Of a stretch of 64,000 nucleotides of DNA, positions 38,930 to 47,226 are shown one piece after another; positions within the stretch are counted from its first letter, which is position 1, and each line of letters begins with the position of its first letter. The notes under the pieces are model-generated. The model was given only the letters and a program-made list of their open reading frames with translations, ran no database searches and was not told the DNA's origin. Source of the DNA: Micromonospora sp. MW-13 (GTDB taxonomy: Bacteria > Actinomycetota > Actinomycetes > Mycobacteriales > Micromonosporaceae); assembly GCF_003434305.1 (NCBI RefSeq), contig NZ_QKKX01000030.1, forward strand, positions 1-64,000, given 5' to 3'. The position numbers and the translations under genes were made by a program.

Positions 38930-39868
38930 ATGCGGAGCTTCGCGGTCTCGGCCCTGGACGAACCGCCGTTCCCCCCACGCCGGCACGCCGAGACCGACCT
39001 GGCCGCCGAGGCGAGCCTCGCCTGGGCGCAGGAACTCGGCCTGATCACCAACGGAGACCGGCTGATCCGGCTACGGGGGGCAGCCGCCGCCGAGCTGGCC
39101 GGGCGCACCTGCCCGGACGCCGCCGACGAACGGCTGCGCCTGCTCACCGACCTGGTCACCTGGCTGTTCGTGGTCGACGACGCGTGCGACGAGGACGGCC
39201 TCGGCGCCGCCCCGACCCGGCTGGCCCCGGCCGTCGCCGACCTGCTCGAGGTGCTGGACCGGCACGGCGCGCCGGGGAAACCGGGCCGCGGGCCGCTCGG
39301 CGACGCCCTGGACGACCTGTGCCGGCGGACCCGCGCCCAGGGCTCCCCGGCCCTGCTGCTGCGCTTCGTCGGCCAGGTGCGCGACTACCTGCTGGCCCTG
39401 CTCTGGGAGGCGGCGAACCGGGAACACCGGCGCGTCCCCGGGGTGGCGGAGTACGTCCAGCTCCGCCGGCACACCGGCGCCGTACACCCCGCGTTCACCC
39501 TGACCGACCTGGCGTACGACGCCCCGCCCGCGGCGGCGCGCCGGGTCGAGCCGGCGCTGGTCGACGTCGAGACCCTCGCCGCGGACCTGGTCTGCTGGTG
39601 CAACGACCTCTTCTCGTACGACAAGGAGAACCAGTCGGGTCCGGACGCGCACAACCTGGTCAGCGCCATCGCGGCCGAGACCGGCCAGGACGAGCCGGCG
39701 GCGCTGCGGGCCGCCGCCGACCGGTTCAACCGCACCCTCGCGGTGTACGCCGAGCGGGAGGCGGCGCTGCTCGCCGACGACCCGACGGTGGGTCCGTTCC
39801 TGGCCGCCCGGAGCAACTGGGTGCGGGCCACCTACGACTGGTCCACCCGGGCCGCCCGGTACGCCTGA
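38930..39868 (+). CDS. class I terpene synthase (sesquiterpene cyclase-like)
   Basis: Predicted protein of 312 aa. The first metal-binding motif is FVVDDACDE (about residues 80-88) and the second NSE/DTE motif is NDLFSYDKE (about 225-233), both intact. The C-terminus ends in RAARYA with the RY pair common in bacterial terpene cyclases. Such enzymes ionise farnesyl (or geranyl) diphosphate with three Mg ions and cyclise the cation. Length matches pentalenene- and isozizaene-type synthases and is too short for geosmin synthase. GGAGG lies 8 nt before the ATG. No prenyl transferase or P450 is adjacent; the product cannot be told. Confidence 0.85.
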   Translation: MRSFAVSALDEPPFPPRRHAETDLAAEASLAWAQELGLITNGDRLIRLRGAAAAELAGRTCPDAADERLRLLTDLVTWLFVVDDACDEDGLGAAPTRLAPAVADLLEVLDRHGAPGKPGRGPLGDALDDLCRRTRAQGSPALLLRFVGQVRDYLLALLWEAANREHRRVPGVAEYVQLRRHTGAVHPAFTLTDLAYDAPPAAARRVEPALVDVETLAADLVCWCNDLFSYDKENQSGPDAHNLVSAIAAETGQDEPAALRAAADRFNRTLAVYAEREAALLADDPTVGPFLAARSNWVRATYDWSTRAARYA

Positions 39869-39943
39869 GCCCCGCGCCGGCGGGGCCGCCGGGGCTAGCC
39901 GACGCGCGGGTACAGGCAATACCCTTCGGTAACCGCAGAATGA

Positions 39944-39959
39944 CGTGACCCCCGTCACG
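39944..39959. promoter_or_regulatory. palindrome before the acyl-CoA ligase gene
   Basis: CGTGAC-CCCC-GTCACG is a perfect 6-bp inverted repeat 27 bp upstream of the ATG at 39987. Its place between promoter and start suits an operator, but the regulator is unknown. Confidence 0.35.
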
Positions 39960-39986
39960 CCTCCACCCCCGAAGGCGGCTACAGCG

Positions 39987-41813
39987 ATGGCTCTCGATGT
40001 ACCGTACCGTTCCATCCCCGACATGTTCCTCAAGCGCGTCGCGGCGTCCCCCGACCGCCATGCCTTCGCCCACCCCGCCCCCGACGACTCCGGGCCGGTC
40101 TGGCTGACCTGGGAGCAGGTCGGACACCGGGCCAGGGCCGTCGCGGCCGGGCTGCACGGGCTCGGTGTCGGCCAGGAGGACCCGGTGGCGATCCTGTCGA
40201 GCACCCGGCTCGACTGGGTCATCGCCGACTTCGGCATCATGTGCGCCGGCGGCGCCACCACCACCGTGTACCCGACCACCGAGCCCGAGGACGCGACGTA
40301 CATCGTCGCCGACTCCGGCTCCCGGGTGCTGTTCGCCGAGAACCCGGCCCAGGCCGCGAAGGTCGCCGGCGCGGAGCTGCCGGCGCTGACCCACGTGGTG
40401 CTCTTCGACGGCGCGGCCGATCCGGCCGCGGCCGTGCCCCAGCTCACCCTGGCCGAGCTGGAGGAGCAGGGCGCCCGCGCGCTCGCCGCCGAGCCGGGGC
40501 TGATCGAGCGGCTGGTGGCCGGGATCGGGCCGGACCACCTGGCCACCCTGATCTACACCTCAGGCACCACCGGCCGCCCCAAGGGCGTCGAACTGCTGCA
40601 CGGCGGCTGGTGCTGGGAGGGGGTCGCGCAGGCCGAGGTCGGGCTGCTGCGCGACGACGACCTGCAGTACCTGTGGCTCCCGCTGTCCCACTCGTTCGGC
40701 AAGACCCTGCTCTGCGGGGCCACCCACGTCGGCCTGCCGACCTACGTCGACGGCCGGGTGGAGAAGCTGGTCGAGCTGCTCGGAATCATCCGGCCGACGC
40801 TGATGTGCGGGGCGCCCCGGGTCTTCGAGAAGGTCTACAACAAGGCGGTCACCACCGCCCGGGACGCCGGCGGCGTCAAGGCGAAGATCTTCGCCTGGGG
40901 GGTCGGGGTCGGCCAGCAGAAGGTGGCCCTCGAACAGGCCGGCCGGCCGGTCCCGGGCGGGCTGAGGCTGAAGTACGCGCTGGCCGAGAAGCTGGTGTTC
41001 AGCAAGCTCCAGGCCCGCCTCGGCGGACGGATCCGGGTGCTGGTCTCCGGCGCCGCGCCGCTGAGCAAGGAGATCGCCGGCTTCTTCGCCGCCGCCAACC
41101 TGCCCATCTCGGAGGGGTACGGCCTCACCGAGACCAGCGCCGGCAACTTCGTCAACCCCCCGGACGGGCTGCGCATCGGCACCGTGGGCCGGGCGATGGG
41201 CGACCTGGAGTGCCGGATCGACACCGACGGGGAGATCCTGGTCCGGGGCCGTCCGGTGATGCGCGGCTACCACAACCTGCCCGGGGACACCGCCGCCGCG
41301 TTCACCGACGACGGGTTCTTCCGCACCGGCGACATCGGCAGCCTCGACGACGACGGCTACCTGCGCATCACCGACCGGAAGAAGGACCTGGTCAAGACCT
41401 CCGGCGGGAAGTACATCGCGCCGTCGCACATCGAGGGCGTGTTCAAGGCGCTCTGCCCGTACACCTCGCAGGCGATCGTGATCGGCCAGGCCCGCAACTA
41501 CTGCACCATGCTGGTCAGCCTCGACCCGGACGCGATCGCCGGCTGGGCGGCCGGCGGCCCGCTGGAGGGCCGCGGGTACGCCGAGATCGTCGCCTCCGAC
41601 GAGGCCCGGCTCATGGTCGAGGAGTACGTCGCGCAGCTCAACGCCAAGCTCAACCGCTGGGAGACGATCAAGAAGGTCACGGTCCTCCCCCGGGACCTGA
41701 CCATCGAGCACGGCGAGATGACCCCGTCGCTGAAGATCAAGCGCCGGGGTGTGGAGAGCAACTTCGCGGCCGAGATCGAGAAGATGTACGCCGGCACGCT
41801 CGCCGAGCTCTGA
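39987..41813 (+). CDS. long-chain acyl-CoA synthetase (AMP-forming)
   Basis: Predicted protein of 608 aa in the adenylate-forming family, FadD15-like in size and order. It has the P-loop YTSGTTGRPKGVE (about residues 190-202), the GYGLTETSAG motif (about 380-389), TGDIGSLDDDGYL (about 450) and the catalytic Lys near the C-terminus in MTPSLKIKRR. It activates a fatty acid to its CoA thioester with ATP. The ATG at 39987 is chosen as the start of the conserved sequence; there is only a distant GAAGG upstream. It is followed by a strong terminator and is monocistronic. Confidence 0.9.
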   Translation: MALDVPYRSIPDMFLKRVAASPDRHAFAHPAPDDSGPVWLTWEQVGHRARAVAAGLHGLGVGQEDPVAILSSTRLDWVIADFGIMCAGGATTTVYPTTEPEDATYIVADSGSRVLFAENPAQAAKVAGAELPALTHVVLFDGAADPAAAVPQLTLAELEEQGARALAAEPGLIERLVAGIGPDHLATLIYTSGTTGRPKGVELLHGGWCWEGVAQAEVGLLRDDDLQYLWLPLSHSFGKTLLCGATHVGLPTYVDGRVEKLVELLGIIRPTLMCGAPRVFEKVYNKAVTTARDAGGVKAKIFAWGVGVGQQKVALEQAGRPVPGGLRLKYALAEKLVFSKLQARLGGRIRVLVSGAAPLSKEIAGFFAAANLPISEGYGLTETSAGNFVNPPDGLRIGTVGRAMGDLECRIDTDGEILVRGRPVMRGYHNLPGDTAAAFTDDGFFRTGDIGSLDDDGYLRITDRKKDLVKTSGGKYIAPSHIEGVFKALCPYTSQAIVIGQARNYCTMLVSLDPDAIAGWAAGGPLEGRGYAEIVASDEARLMVEEYVAQLNAKLNRWETIKKVTVLPRDLTIEHGEMTPSLKIKRRGVESNFAAEIEKMYAGTLAEL

Positions 41814-41823
41814 CCGCGGTCCC

Positions 41824-41865
41824 GCCGGCGGCCGTGTCCCCCCGTCCCGGGACACGGCCGCCGGC
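41824..41865. terminator. strong hairpin after the acyl-CoA ligase gene
   Basis: A perfect 17-bp stem (arms 41824-41840 and 41849-41865) with an 8-nt loop begins 10 bp after the stop codon. No U-tract. One of the clearest terminators in the window. Confidence 0.8.
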
Positions 41866-41868
41866 GTC

Positions 41869-42120
41869 TCACCGGTGCTCGCCCCGCCACCGGCTCTCCT
41901 CGATCCCGGCCGCCCGCTGTTCCTCCATCGCCAGCCGGCGGATCCGGCGGCGCCGGGCTCGCTGTCGGCCACCGGCCCGGTCCCGCCCCTGATCGCCCGA
42001 CGTCGGCTCCGGGGCAGCGGCTCGTCCCGCGCGGGCAGGACCCGGCGGCGGCCGGGGCGGCCCGACCGGCCACCGAACGCCCGCGGGCCGGGGCTGTCGT
42101 CCTGTCCGCCGAGGAGCCAC
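41869..42120 (-). CDS. possible small basic protein
   Basis: An 83-codon frame in the 270-bp gap between the terminator and the MocR gene. The N-terminal 45 residues are low-complexity Pro/Arg, but the C-terminus (RRLAMEEQRAAGIEESRWRG) looks like a genuine amphipathic helix. No ribosome-binding site or family is recognised, so it may be a chance frame. If it is not real, the gap holds nothing else that I can support. Confidence 0.25.
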   Translation of the reverse strand: MAPRRTGRQPRPAGVRWPVGPPRPPPGPARAGRAAAPEPTSGDQGRDRAGGRQRARRRRIRRLAMEEQRAAGIEESRWRGEHR

Positions 42121-42138
42121 GGCAGGGCGGGGCGGGGC

Positions 42139-43596
42139 TCAGGCGATGACCGCCGGCTCCCGCCACTGCGACCGGCCGGCGCGGTCCAGGTCGTACCGGA
42201 CCGCGGCGAGCCGTCCCACGGCCTCGACAAGGTCCGCGGCGGGCAGGGTGAACGGCAGCCGCAGGAACCGCTCCAGCGTCCCGTCCAGGCCGAACCGGGG
42301 GCCGGGAGCCAGCCGTACGCCGACCTCCTCGGCGGCCCGGGCGAGCGCGCTGGAGATCGGCCCGTCCAGCTCGGCCCAGAGCGTCACCCCGCCGCGCGGG
42401 ACGGTGACCCGCCAGTCGGGCAGCCGCTGGGCGAGCGCACCGGTCAGCGCGTCGCGCTGGGCGGCGAGCTGCGCCCGGCGGGTGGCCACGATGGCCGGCG
42501 CGTCGGCCAGCAGGTGGACCGCGACCAGCTGGTCCAGCACCGGGCTGGCCATGTCCATCCCGACCCGGACGGCGGCCAGCCGCTGCACCTGGGGGGCGGA
42601 GGCGCGGACCCAGCCGATGCGCAGGCCGCCCCAGTACGGCTTGCTCATCCCGCCGATGGAGATCACCCGGGAGTGCCGGTCGAAGGTGGCGACCGGCGGC
42701 GGCAGCGGGGTGCCGTCCAGCGGCAGGTCCACGAACGACTCGTCGATGACCAGGTCGGTGCCGGCGGCGTGGGCCGCGCCGACCACCCGCTCGCGCAGCT
42801 CGGCGGGCATCAGGTGCCCGGTCGGGTTCTGGAACTCCGGGATCAGGTACGCCAGCTTCGGCCGCCCCTGGCGCAGGCTGCCCAGCAGTAGTTCGGCGTC
42901 CCACCCGGCGCCGTCAATGGCCAGCCCGTGGGTGGTGATCCGGGCCCGCCGGGCGGCCAGCGCGGCGAGCGCGTTCGGGTAGGTCGGCGACTCGACCAGC
43001 ACGCTGCCGCCGGGGGCCAGGGTCAGCCGGAGCACCAGGTCCAGCGCGTGCTGGGTGCCGCTGGTGACCATGATCTGGTCGGCCGAGGTGGGCAGGCCCC
43101 GGTCGGTGTACCCGGCGGCGACGGCCTCGCGCAGCTCGATGATTCCGGTCGGGTGGTAGCCGGCCCCGCCCAGGTAACGGGGCAGGTCCTCGGCGGCGGC
43201 GCGGGCGGCGGGCACCAGTTCCGCCGGGGCGGCCAGCGCGGCCACCCCGAGGTCGATCATGTCCCGGTCGTCCTGCGGGGTCCACAGCCCGGTGCTGGCG
43301 ACCCGGTGGGTGCCCGGGAGCATGGTCCAGCTCCCCGCGCCCCGCCGGCTGGCCAGGTGGCCGGTCTCCCGCAGCAGCCGGTACGCGGCGGTGACCGTGG
43401 TCCGGCTGATCCGCAGCGCCTCGGCCAGTTCCCGCTCGGCGGGCAGGCGCACCCCCAGGGGCAGGCGGCCGTCGGCGAGCAGCCCCCGGACGGCGGCGGC
43501 GAGCGCCGCGTAGTCCGGGCTGCGGCGGCGACCCGGCAGGGCGTGCCACTGCCCGAGCAGCCGGGCCAATTGGGCACCCCGCACCTGACTCGTCAT
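42139..43596 (-). CDS. MocR-type GntR/aminotransferase regulator (YczR-like)
   Basis: Predicted protein of 485 aa. Residues about 25-85 form a GntR winged helix (RLPAERELAEALRISRTTVT), and the rest is a fold-type-I aminotransferase domain with the PLP Lys in GGMSKPYWGGLRIGW (about residue 320). The ATG at 43596 has GGGAGGG about 8 nt upstream. It is divergent from a YczE-type membrane protein gene; this pair is known from other bacteria as YczR and its target. The MocR protein senses PLP or an amine through its PLP domain. ATTGG repeats in the gap are the probable operator. Confidence 0.85.
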   Translation of the reverse strand: MTSQVRGAQLARLLGQWHALPGRRRSPDYAALAAAVRGLLADGRLPLGVRLPAERELAEALRISRTTVTAAYRLLRETGHLASRRGAGSWTMLPGTHRVASTGLWTPQDDRDMIDLGVAALAAPAELVPAARAAAEDLPRYLGGAGYHPTGIIELREAVAAGYTDRGLPTSADQIMVTSGTQHALDLVLRLTLAPGGSVLVESPTYPNALAALAARRARITTHGLAIDGAGWDAELLLGSLRQGRPKLAYLIPEFQNPTGHLMPAELRERVVGAAHAAGTDLVIDESFVDLPLDGTPLPPPVATFDRHSRVISIGGMSKPYWGGLRIGWVRASAPQVQRLAAVRVGMDMASPVLDQLVAVHLLADAPAIVATRRAQLAAQRDALTGALAQRLPDWRVTVPRGGVTLWAELDGPISSALARAAEEVGVRLAPGPRFGLDGTLERFLRLPFTLPAADLVEAVGRLAAVRYDLDRAGRSQWREPAVIA

Positions 43597-43611
43597 GGCC
43601 ACCCTCCCGAT

Positions 43612-43669
43612 ATTGGCTCCTCATGTGGCGCCAATTGGACCCTAGGGTGGCATGCATGGCACCGATTGG
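43612..43669. promoter_or_regulatory. probable YczR operator and yczE promoter
   Basis: ATTGG occurs as a direct repeat at 43612, 43634 and 43665; the first two are 22 bp apart, about two helical turns, as expected for a MocR dimer. GCCAAT at 43630-43635 also pairs with ATTGGC at 43612. TAGGGT (43643-43648) stands 7 nt before the yczE ATG and would give a leaderless transcript. Confidence 0.5.
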
Positions 43670-44390
43670 CAATCTCCGGCAGCGGCCGGTCCGACGACTG
43701 ACCCAGCTCTACGCGGGCCTGGTCCTCTACGGCGTCAGCATGGCGTTGATGATCCGCTCCGGGCTCGGCCTCGACCCGTGGGACGTGTTCCACCAGGGGC
43801 TCGCCCGGCGCACCGGGCTGTCGTTCGGCACCGTCACCATCGCGGTCGGCGCGCTGGTGCTGCTGCTGTGGATCCCGCTGCGGCAGCGTCCAGGTCTGGG
43901 CACGGTGAGCAACGTGGTGGTGATCGGGCTGGTGGTGGACGCCACCCTGGCCGTGCTGCCCGACGGCGGCCCGCTCGCGGCGCGGGCGGCCCTGCTGGTC
44001 GCCGGCATCGTCAGCAACGGCGCCGCCACCGCCCTCTACCTCGGCGCGCGGCTCGGCCCGGGCCCCCGCGACGGCCTGATGACCGGGTACGTGGCCCGCC
44101 GGCCCGGACGGTCCGTCCGGCTGGTGCGCACCGTCATCGAGGTCACCGTGCTGGCCCTGGGCTGGCTGCTCGGCGGCACCGTCGGCGTCGGCACGGTCGC
44201 CTACGCGCTCACCATCGGGCCGCTGGTCCAGTTCTTCCTGCCCCTCTTCACGGTGGACCTGCCACCCGGGAAGCCCGCCGCGCCGGATCCGGCCGCCCCG
44301 GAGGCGGGCGATCGGATCGCGGCCGGCCCGGAGGCGGGCGGCCATAATGCGGTCGAAGCACCGGCGGCGGACTGCACTCAGCCGCGCTGA
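43656..44390 (+). CDS. yczE: YczE/YyaS/YitT-family membrane protein
   Basis: Predicted protein of 244 aa with five hydrophobic segments between residues 15 and 205 (LTQLYAGLVLYGVSMALMIR, TVTIAVGALVLLLWIPL, and three more). The conserved loop SGLGLDPWDVFHQGLARRTG (residues about 34-53) is typical of YczE. The last 45 residues are a disordered Ala/Pro/Glu tail. The ATG at 43656 is preferred over one at 43623 because TAGGGT stands 7 nt upstream. It is controlled by the divergent MocR gene. Function unknown; transport is assumed. Confidence 0.8.
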   Translation: MAPIGNLRQRPVRRLTQLYAGLVLYGVSMALMIRSGLGLDPWDVFHQGLARRTGLSFGTVTIAVGALVLLLWIPLRQRPGLGTVSNVVVIGLVVDATLAVLPDGGPLAARAALLVAGIVSNGAATALYLGARLGPGPRDGLMTGYVARRPGRSVRLVRTVIEVTVLALGWLLGGTVGVGTVAYALTIGPLVQFFLPLFTVDLPPGKPAAPDPAAPEAGDRIAAGPEAGGHNAVEAPAADCTQPR

Positions 44391-44458
44391 GCTGCGGTGA
44401 TGCCACGCCGGGAAAAGTGGGTGTTTCCTTGTTCGGCGCCGCACGGCATCATTCCTGC

Positions 44459-44920
44459 ATGGGGGAGAACGGATGGCGCTGGGCCGACGCCTGGATCTTC
44501 GTCTCACTGGTGATCGCGAACGGCGCGGGACGGCACCGCCGGGCGGCGTCCACCCGGCGGCCGGAGGGCGTCCGGCTCACTGACGTGCTCTCCACAGCCG
44601 ACCACCTGAACCACGCCATCCCCGAACGGCACGAGGTGGAGACGGCGGTCCGGCGGCTCCTCGGCGCCGGCCTGGTCAGCGTCTCGGACGGCTGGTTCCG
44701 GCTCACCGCCGACGGGGAGCGGCTGTGGCGCACCCGGCCGAGCGCCGGCCTGGCCACCGCCGTGGACACCGTGCAGGGCGTGCTGAGCCGGCGGCACACC
44801 CCCGGCAGCGCCGACTGGACGCTGGAGGAGGAGGAGCACGCCGCCGCCGTGCAGGAGTACGCGGTCCGCTCGATCCCGGCCCCGCGCCGCTCACCGGAGG
44901 GCCACTCCGGTCGGGGCTGA
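44459..44920 (+). CDS. hypothetical protein with winged-helix-like region
   Basis: Predicted protein of 153 aa. It starts MGENGWRWADAWIFVSLVIA. The middle (HEVETAVRRLLGAGLVSVSD, then GWFRLTADGERLW, residues about 58-92) has the pattern of a winged helix with a wing strand, as in small actinobacterial regulators. No second DNA-binding domain or ligand domain is seen. No ribosome-binding site is evident before the ATG. It converges on hisF, with 34 bp between stops. DNA binding is inference. Confidence 0.55.
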   Translation: MGENGWRWADAWIFVSLVIANGAGRHRRAASTRRPEGVRLTDVLSTADHLNHAIPERHEVETAVRRLLGAGLVSVSDGWFRLTADGERLWRTRPSAGLATAVDTVQGVLSRRHTPGSADWTLEEEEHAAAVQEYAVRSIPAPRRSPEGHSGRG

Positions 44921-44954
44921 CCTCGGGACCGGGCCCGGCGCAGGCCCGGGGGCG

Positions 44955-45722
44955 TCAGCGGACGGGGTGACCCGAGCCGCGCAGCACGTCCTTGACCTCG
45001 CCGACGCTCAGCTCGCCGAAGTGGAAGACGCTGGCCGCGAGCACCGCGTCCGCCCCGGCGGCGATCGCCGGCGGGAAGTGGCCGACCTCGCCCGCTCCGC
45101 CGCTGGCCACCACGGGCACGTCGACGACCCGGCGGACCTCGCCGATCAGCTCCAGGTCGAAGCCGGCCTTCGTGCCGTCGGCGTCCATCGAGTTGAGCAG
45201 GATCTCCCCCGCGCCCAGCTCGGCGCTGCGGCGCGCCCACTGGACGGCGTCGATCCCGGTGCCCCGGCGACCGCCGTGGGTGGTCACCTCGAAGCCGCTC
45301 GGGGTGGCGCCGGCCGGCGCCCGCCGCACGTCGAGGGAGAGCACCAGCACCTGCCGGCCGAACCGGTCGGCGATCTCCGCGATCAGCTCCGGGCGGGCGA
45401 TCGCGGCGGTGTTCACCCCGACCTTGTCGGCGCCGGCGCGCAGCAGGGTGTCGACGTCGGCGACCTGCCGGACGCCGCCGCCCACGGTGAGCGGGATGAA
45501 GACCGACTCGGCGGTGCGCCGCACCACGTCGAGCATGGTGCCCCGCTCGCCGGAGGAGGCGGTCACGTCCAGGAAGGTCAGCTCGTCCGCGCCCGCCCGG
45601 TCGTACGCCGCCGCCAGCGCCACCGGGTCGCCGGCGTCACGCAGGTCGAGGAAGTTGACCCCCTTGACCACCCGCCCGGCATCCACGTCCAGACACGGGA
45701 TGACCCGTACCGCCACCGTCAT
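44955..45722 (-). CDS. hisF: imidazole glycerol phosphate synthase subunit HisF
   Basis: Predicted protein of 255 aa. This TIM-barrel cyclase joins PRFAR and ammonia from HisH to give imidazole glycerol phosphate and AICAR. The catalytic Asp is in [14 protein letters not shown] (Asp11 equivalent, residues about 7-20); [12 protein letters not shown] and [10 protein letters not shown] are the phosphate-binding loops, and [11 protein letters not shown] holds the second Asp region. The ATG at 45722 has TAGGCT 7 nt upstream and a terminator stands before it, so hisF seems to have its own leaderless transcript rather than riding on the priA unit. HisH lies 3.3 kb away. Confidence 0.95.
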   Translation of the reverse strand: MTVAVRVIPCLDVDAGRVVKGVNFLDLRDAGDPVALAAAYDRAGADELTFLDVTASSGERGTMLDVVRRTAESVFIPLTVGGGVRQVADVDTLLRAGADKVGVNTAAIARPELIAEIADRFGRQVLVLSLDVRRAPAGATPSGFEVTTHGGRRGTGIDAVQWARRSAELGAGEILLNSMDADGTKAGFDLELIGEVRRVVDVPVVASGGAGEVGHFPPAIAAGADAVLAASVFHFGELSVGEVKDVLRGSGHPVR

Positions 45723-45729
45723 GCCGGAA

Positions 45730-45735
45730 AGCCTA
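45730..45735 (-). promoter_or_regulatory. -10 element of a leaderless hisF transcript
   Basis: TAGGCT on the minus strand ends 7 nt before the hisF ATG. The lack of a ribosome-binding site at hisF supports its use. Confidence 0.5.
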
Positions 45736-45766
45736 TCCCCTCCCACCCGAACCCCCCGTGACCGCC

Positions 45767-45788
45767 CGCGCACCGCCTCCGGTGCGCG
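45767..45788. terminator. hairpin between the MDR gene and hisF
   Basis: CGCGCACCG and CGGTGCGCG make a perfect 9-bp stem with loop CCTC, 25 bp after the stop of the oxidoreductase gene. It would separate the hisD-to-MDR transcript from hisF. Confidence 0.55.
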
Positions 45789-45812
45789 AGGCTAGGCGGT
45801 GGGGGCGGCGGT

Positions 45813-46811
45813 CTACAGTCGGACGAGCATCTTGCCGAGGTTCTCGCCGCGCAGCAGGCCGAGGAACGCCTCCGGGGCGCGGGCGATGCCGTCGACGACC
45901 GTCTCGTCGTACGAGAGCCTCCCCTCGCGCAGCCAGCCGGCGACCTCCTGGACGAACTGGCCGCGCAGGTGGCCGTGGTCGCCGACCAGGAAGCCGCGCA
46001 GGGTGAGCCGCTTGCCGATGACCAGCGCCAGGTTGCGCGGGGCGGCCGGCGGCTCGGTGTCGTTGTACTGGGCGATCATCCCGCAGATCGCGGCCCGGCC
46101 GTGCGGCCGCATCGCGCCGATGGCCGCCTCCAGGTGGTCACCGCCGACGTTGTCGAAGTAGACGTCGATCCCGTCCGGCGCGGCGGCCCTGAGCGAGTCG
46201 CGCACCGGGCCGTCGTGGTAGTCGAACGCCGCGTCGAAGCCCAGCCCCGCCAGCCGCTCGACCTTGGCCGCCGAACCGGCGCTGCCGACCACCCGGCCGG
46301 CGCCCCTGAGCTTGGCGATCTGGCCGACCATGCTGCCCACCGCGCCGGCCGCGCCGGAGACGAAGACGGTCTCGCCCGGCCTCATCGCGGCCACGTCGAG
46401 CAGCCCCGCGTACGCGGTCAGCCCGGTCATGCCGAGCACGCCCAGGTACGCGCTCACCGGGGCCAGGTCGGGGTCGATCCTGCGGGCGCTCCGGGCGTCG
46501 ACCAGGGCGTACTCCCGCCAGCCGAGGCCGTGCAGGACCGTGTCGCCCGGGGCGATCCCGTCGGCCTCGCCGGCCACCACCTCGCCGAGCGCCCCACCGT
46601 CGAGCGGGGCGTCGAGGGCGAACGGCGGCACGTACGACCTGACGTCGTCCATCCGCCCCCGCATGTACGGGTCGACGGACATGAACTGGTTGCGCACCAC
46701 GAGCTGGCCGGGGCCCGGAGTGGGCACCTCGGTCTCCACGAGGCGGAAGTTGTCGGCGGTCGGCCAGCCCTGCGGGCGGGAGGCCAGGTGGATCTCACGG
46801 TTGACCGTCAC
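45813..46811 (-). CDS. NADP-dependent medium-chain oxidoreductase (CurA-like)
   Basis: Predicted protein of 332 aa in the zinc-independent MDR superfamily. MSVDPYMRGRM (about residues 44-54) and the NADP-binding VSGAAGAVGSMVGQIAK (about 148-164) are typical of the prostaglandin reductase/CurA group, which reduce alpha,beta-unsaturated carbonyls. There are no zinc-ligand Cys clusters. Its start overlaps the RidA gene end by 17 bp, so it belongs to the his transcript although it has no known role in histidine synthesis. Confidence 0.83.
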   Translation of the reverse strand: MTVNREIHLASRPQGWPTADNFRLVETEVPTPGPGQLVVRNQFMSVDPYMRGRMDDVRSYVPPFALDAPLDGGALGEVVAGEADGIAPGDTVLHGLGWREYALVDARSARRIDPDLAPVSAYLGVLGMTGLTAYAGLLDVAAMRPGETVFVSGAAGAVGSMVGQIAKLRGAGRVVGSAGSAAKVERLAGLGFDAAFDYHDGPVRDSLRAAAPDGIDVYFDNVGGDHLEAAIGAMRPHGRAAICGMIAQYNDTEPPAAPRNLALVIGKRLTLRGFLVGDHGHLRGQFVQEVAGWLREGRLSYDETVVDGIARAPEAFLGLLRGENLGKMLVRL

Positions 46812-47226
46812 GGGTGTCGTCCTCTCGGTCGCTGGTCGGGGCCGCGCCGAGGTACGCCTCCAGCTCCACCTCGACCAGGTGGTCCGGGTCCAGCAGGGCG
46901 GCCACCACGACCAGGGTCGCCACCGGACGGACCGCGCCGAACACGGCGTTGTGGGCTCGGCCCACCTCGTCGGCGTACGCGCGGTCGGTCACGTACATCC
47001 GGGTGCGCACCACGTCCCCGGGCTCCGCGCCCACCTCGGCCAGCGCGGCCAGGCCGATCCGCAGCGCCTGGGCGGTCTGCGCGGCGGCGTCGCCGCAGTG
47101 CACGACCCGCCCGTCGACCGTGGCGGTGCAGCCGGCCGTGACGGCCCGGTCGCCGGCCCGGACCACCCGGGAGTAGCCGTAGAGCTGCTCCCAGGGGCCG
47201 CCCGAGCCGAGCCGGGTGACGGTCAC
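46795..47226 (-). CDS. RidA/YjgF-family protein
   Basis: Predicted protein of 143 aa in the YjgF/YER057c/UK114 family of imine and enamine deaminases. The pattern is clear in the N-terminal [20 protein letters not shown], the middle [20 protein letters not shown] and the C-terminal [10 protein letters not shown]. The Arg expected for substrate carboxylate binding is in [10 protein letters not shown]. The GTG start overlaps the priA stop in a GTGA arrangement. It may protect the pathway from reactive intermediates; that is inference from the family. Confidence 0.83.
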   Translation of the reverse strand: MTVTRLGSGGPWEQLYGYSRVVRAGDRAVTAGCTATVDGRVVHCGDAAAQTAQALRIGLAALAEVGAEPGDVVRTRMYVTDRAYADEVGRAHNAVFGAVRPVATLVVVAALLDPDHLVEVELEAYLGAAPTSDREDDTRDGQP

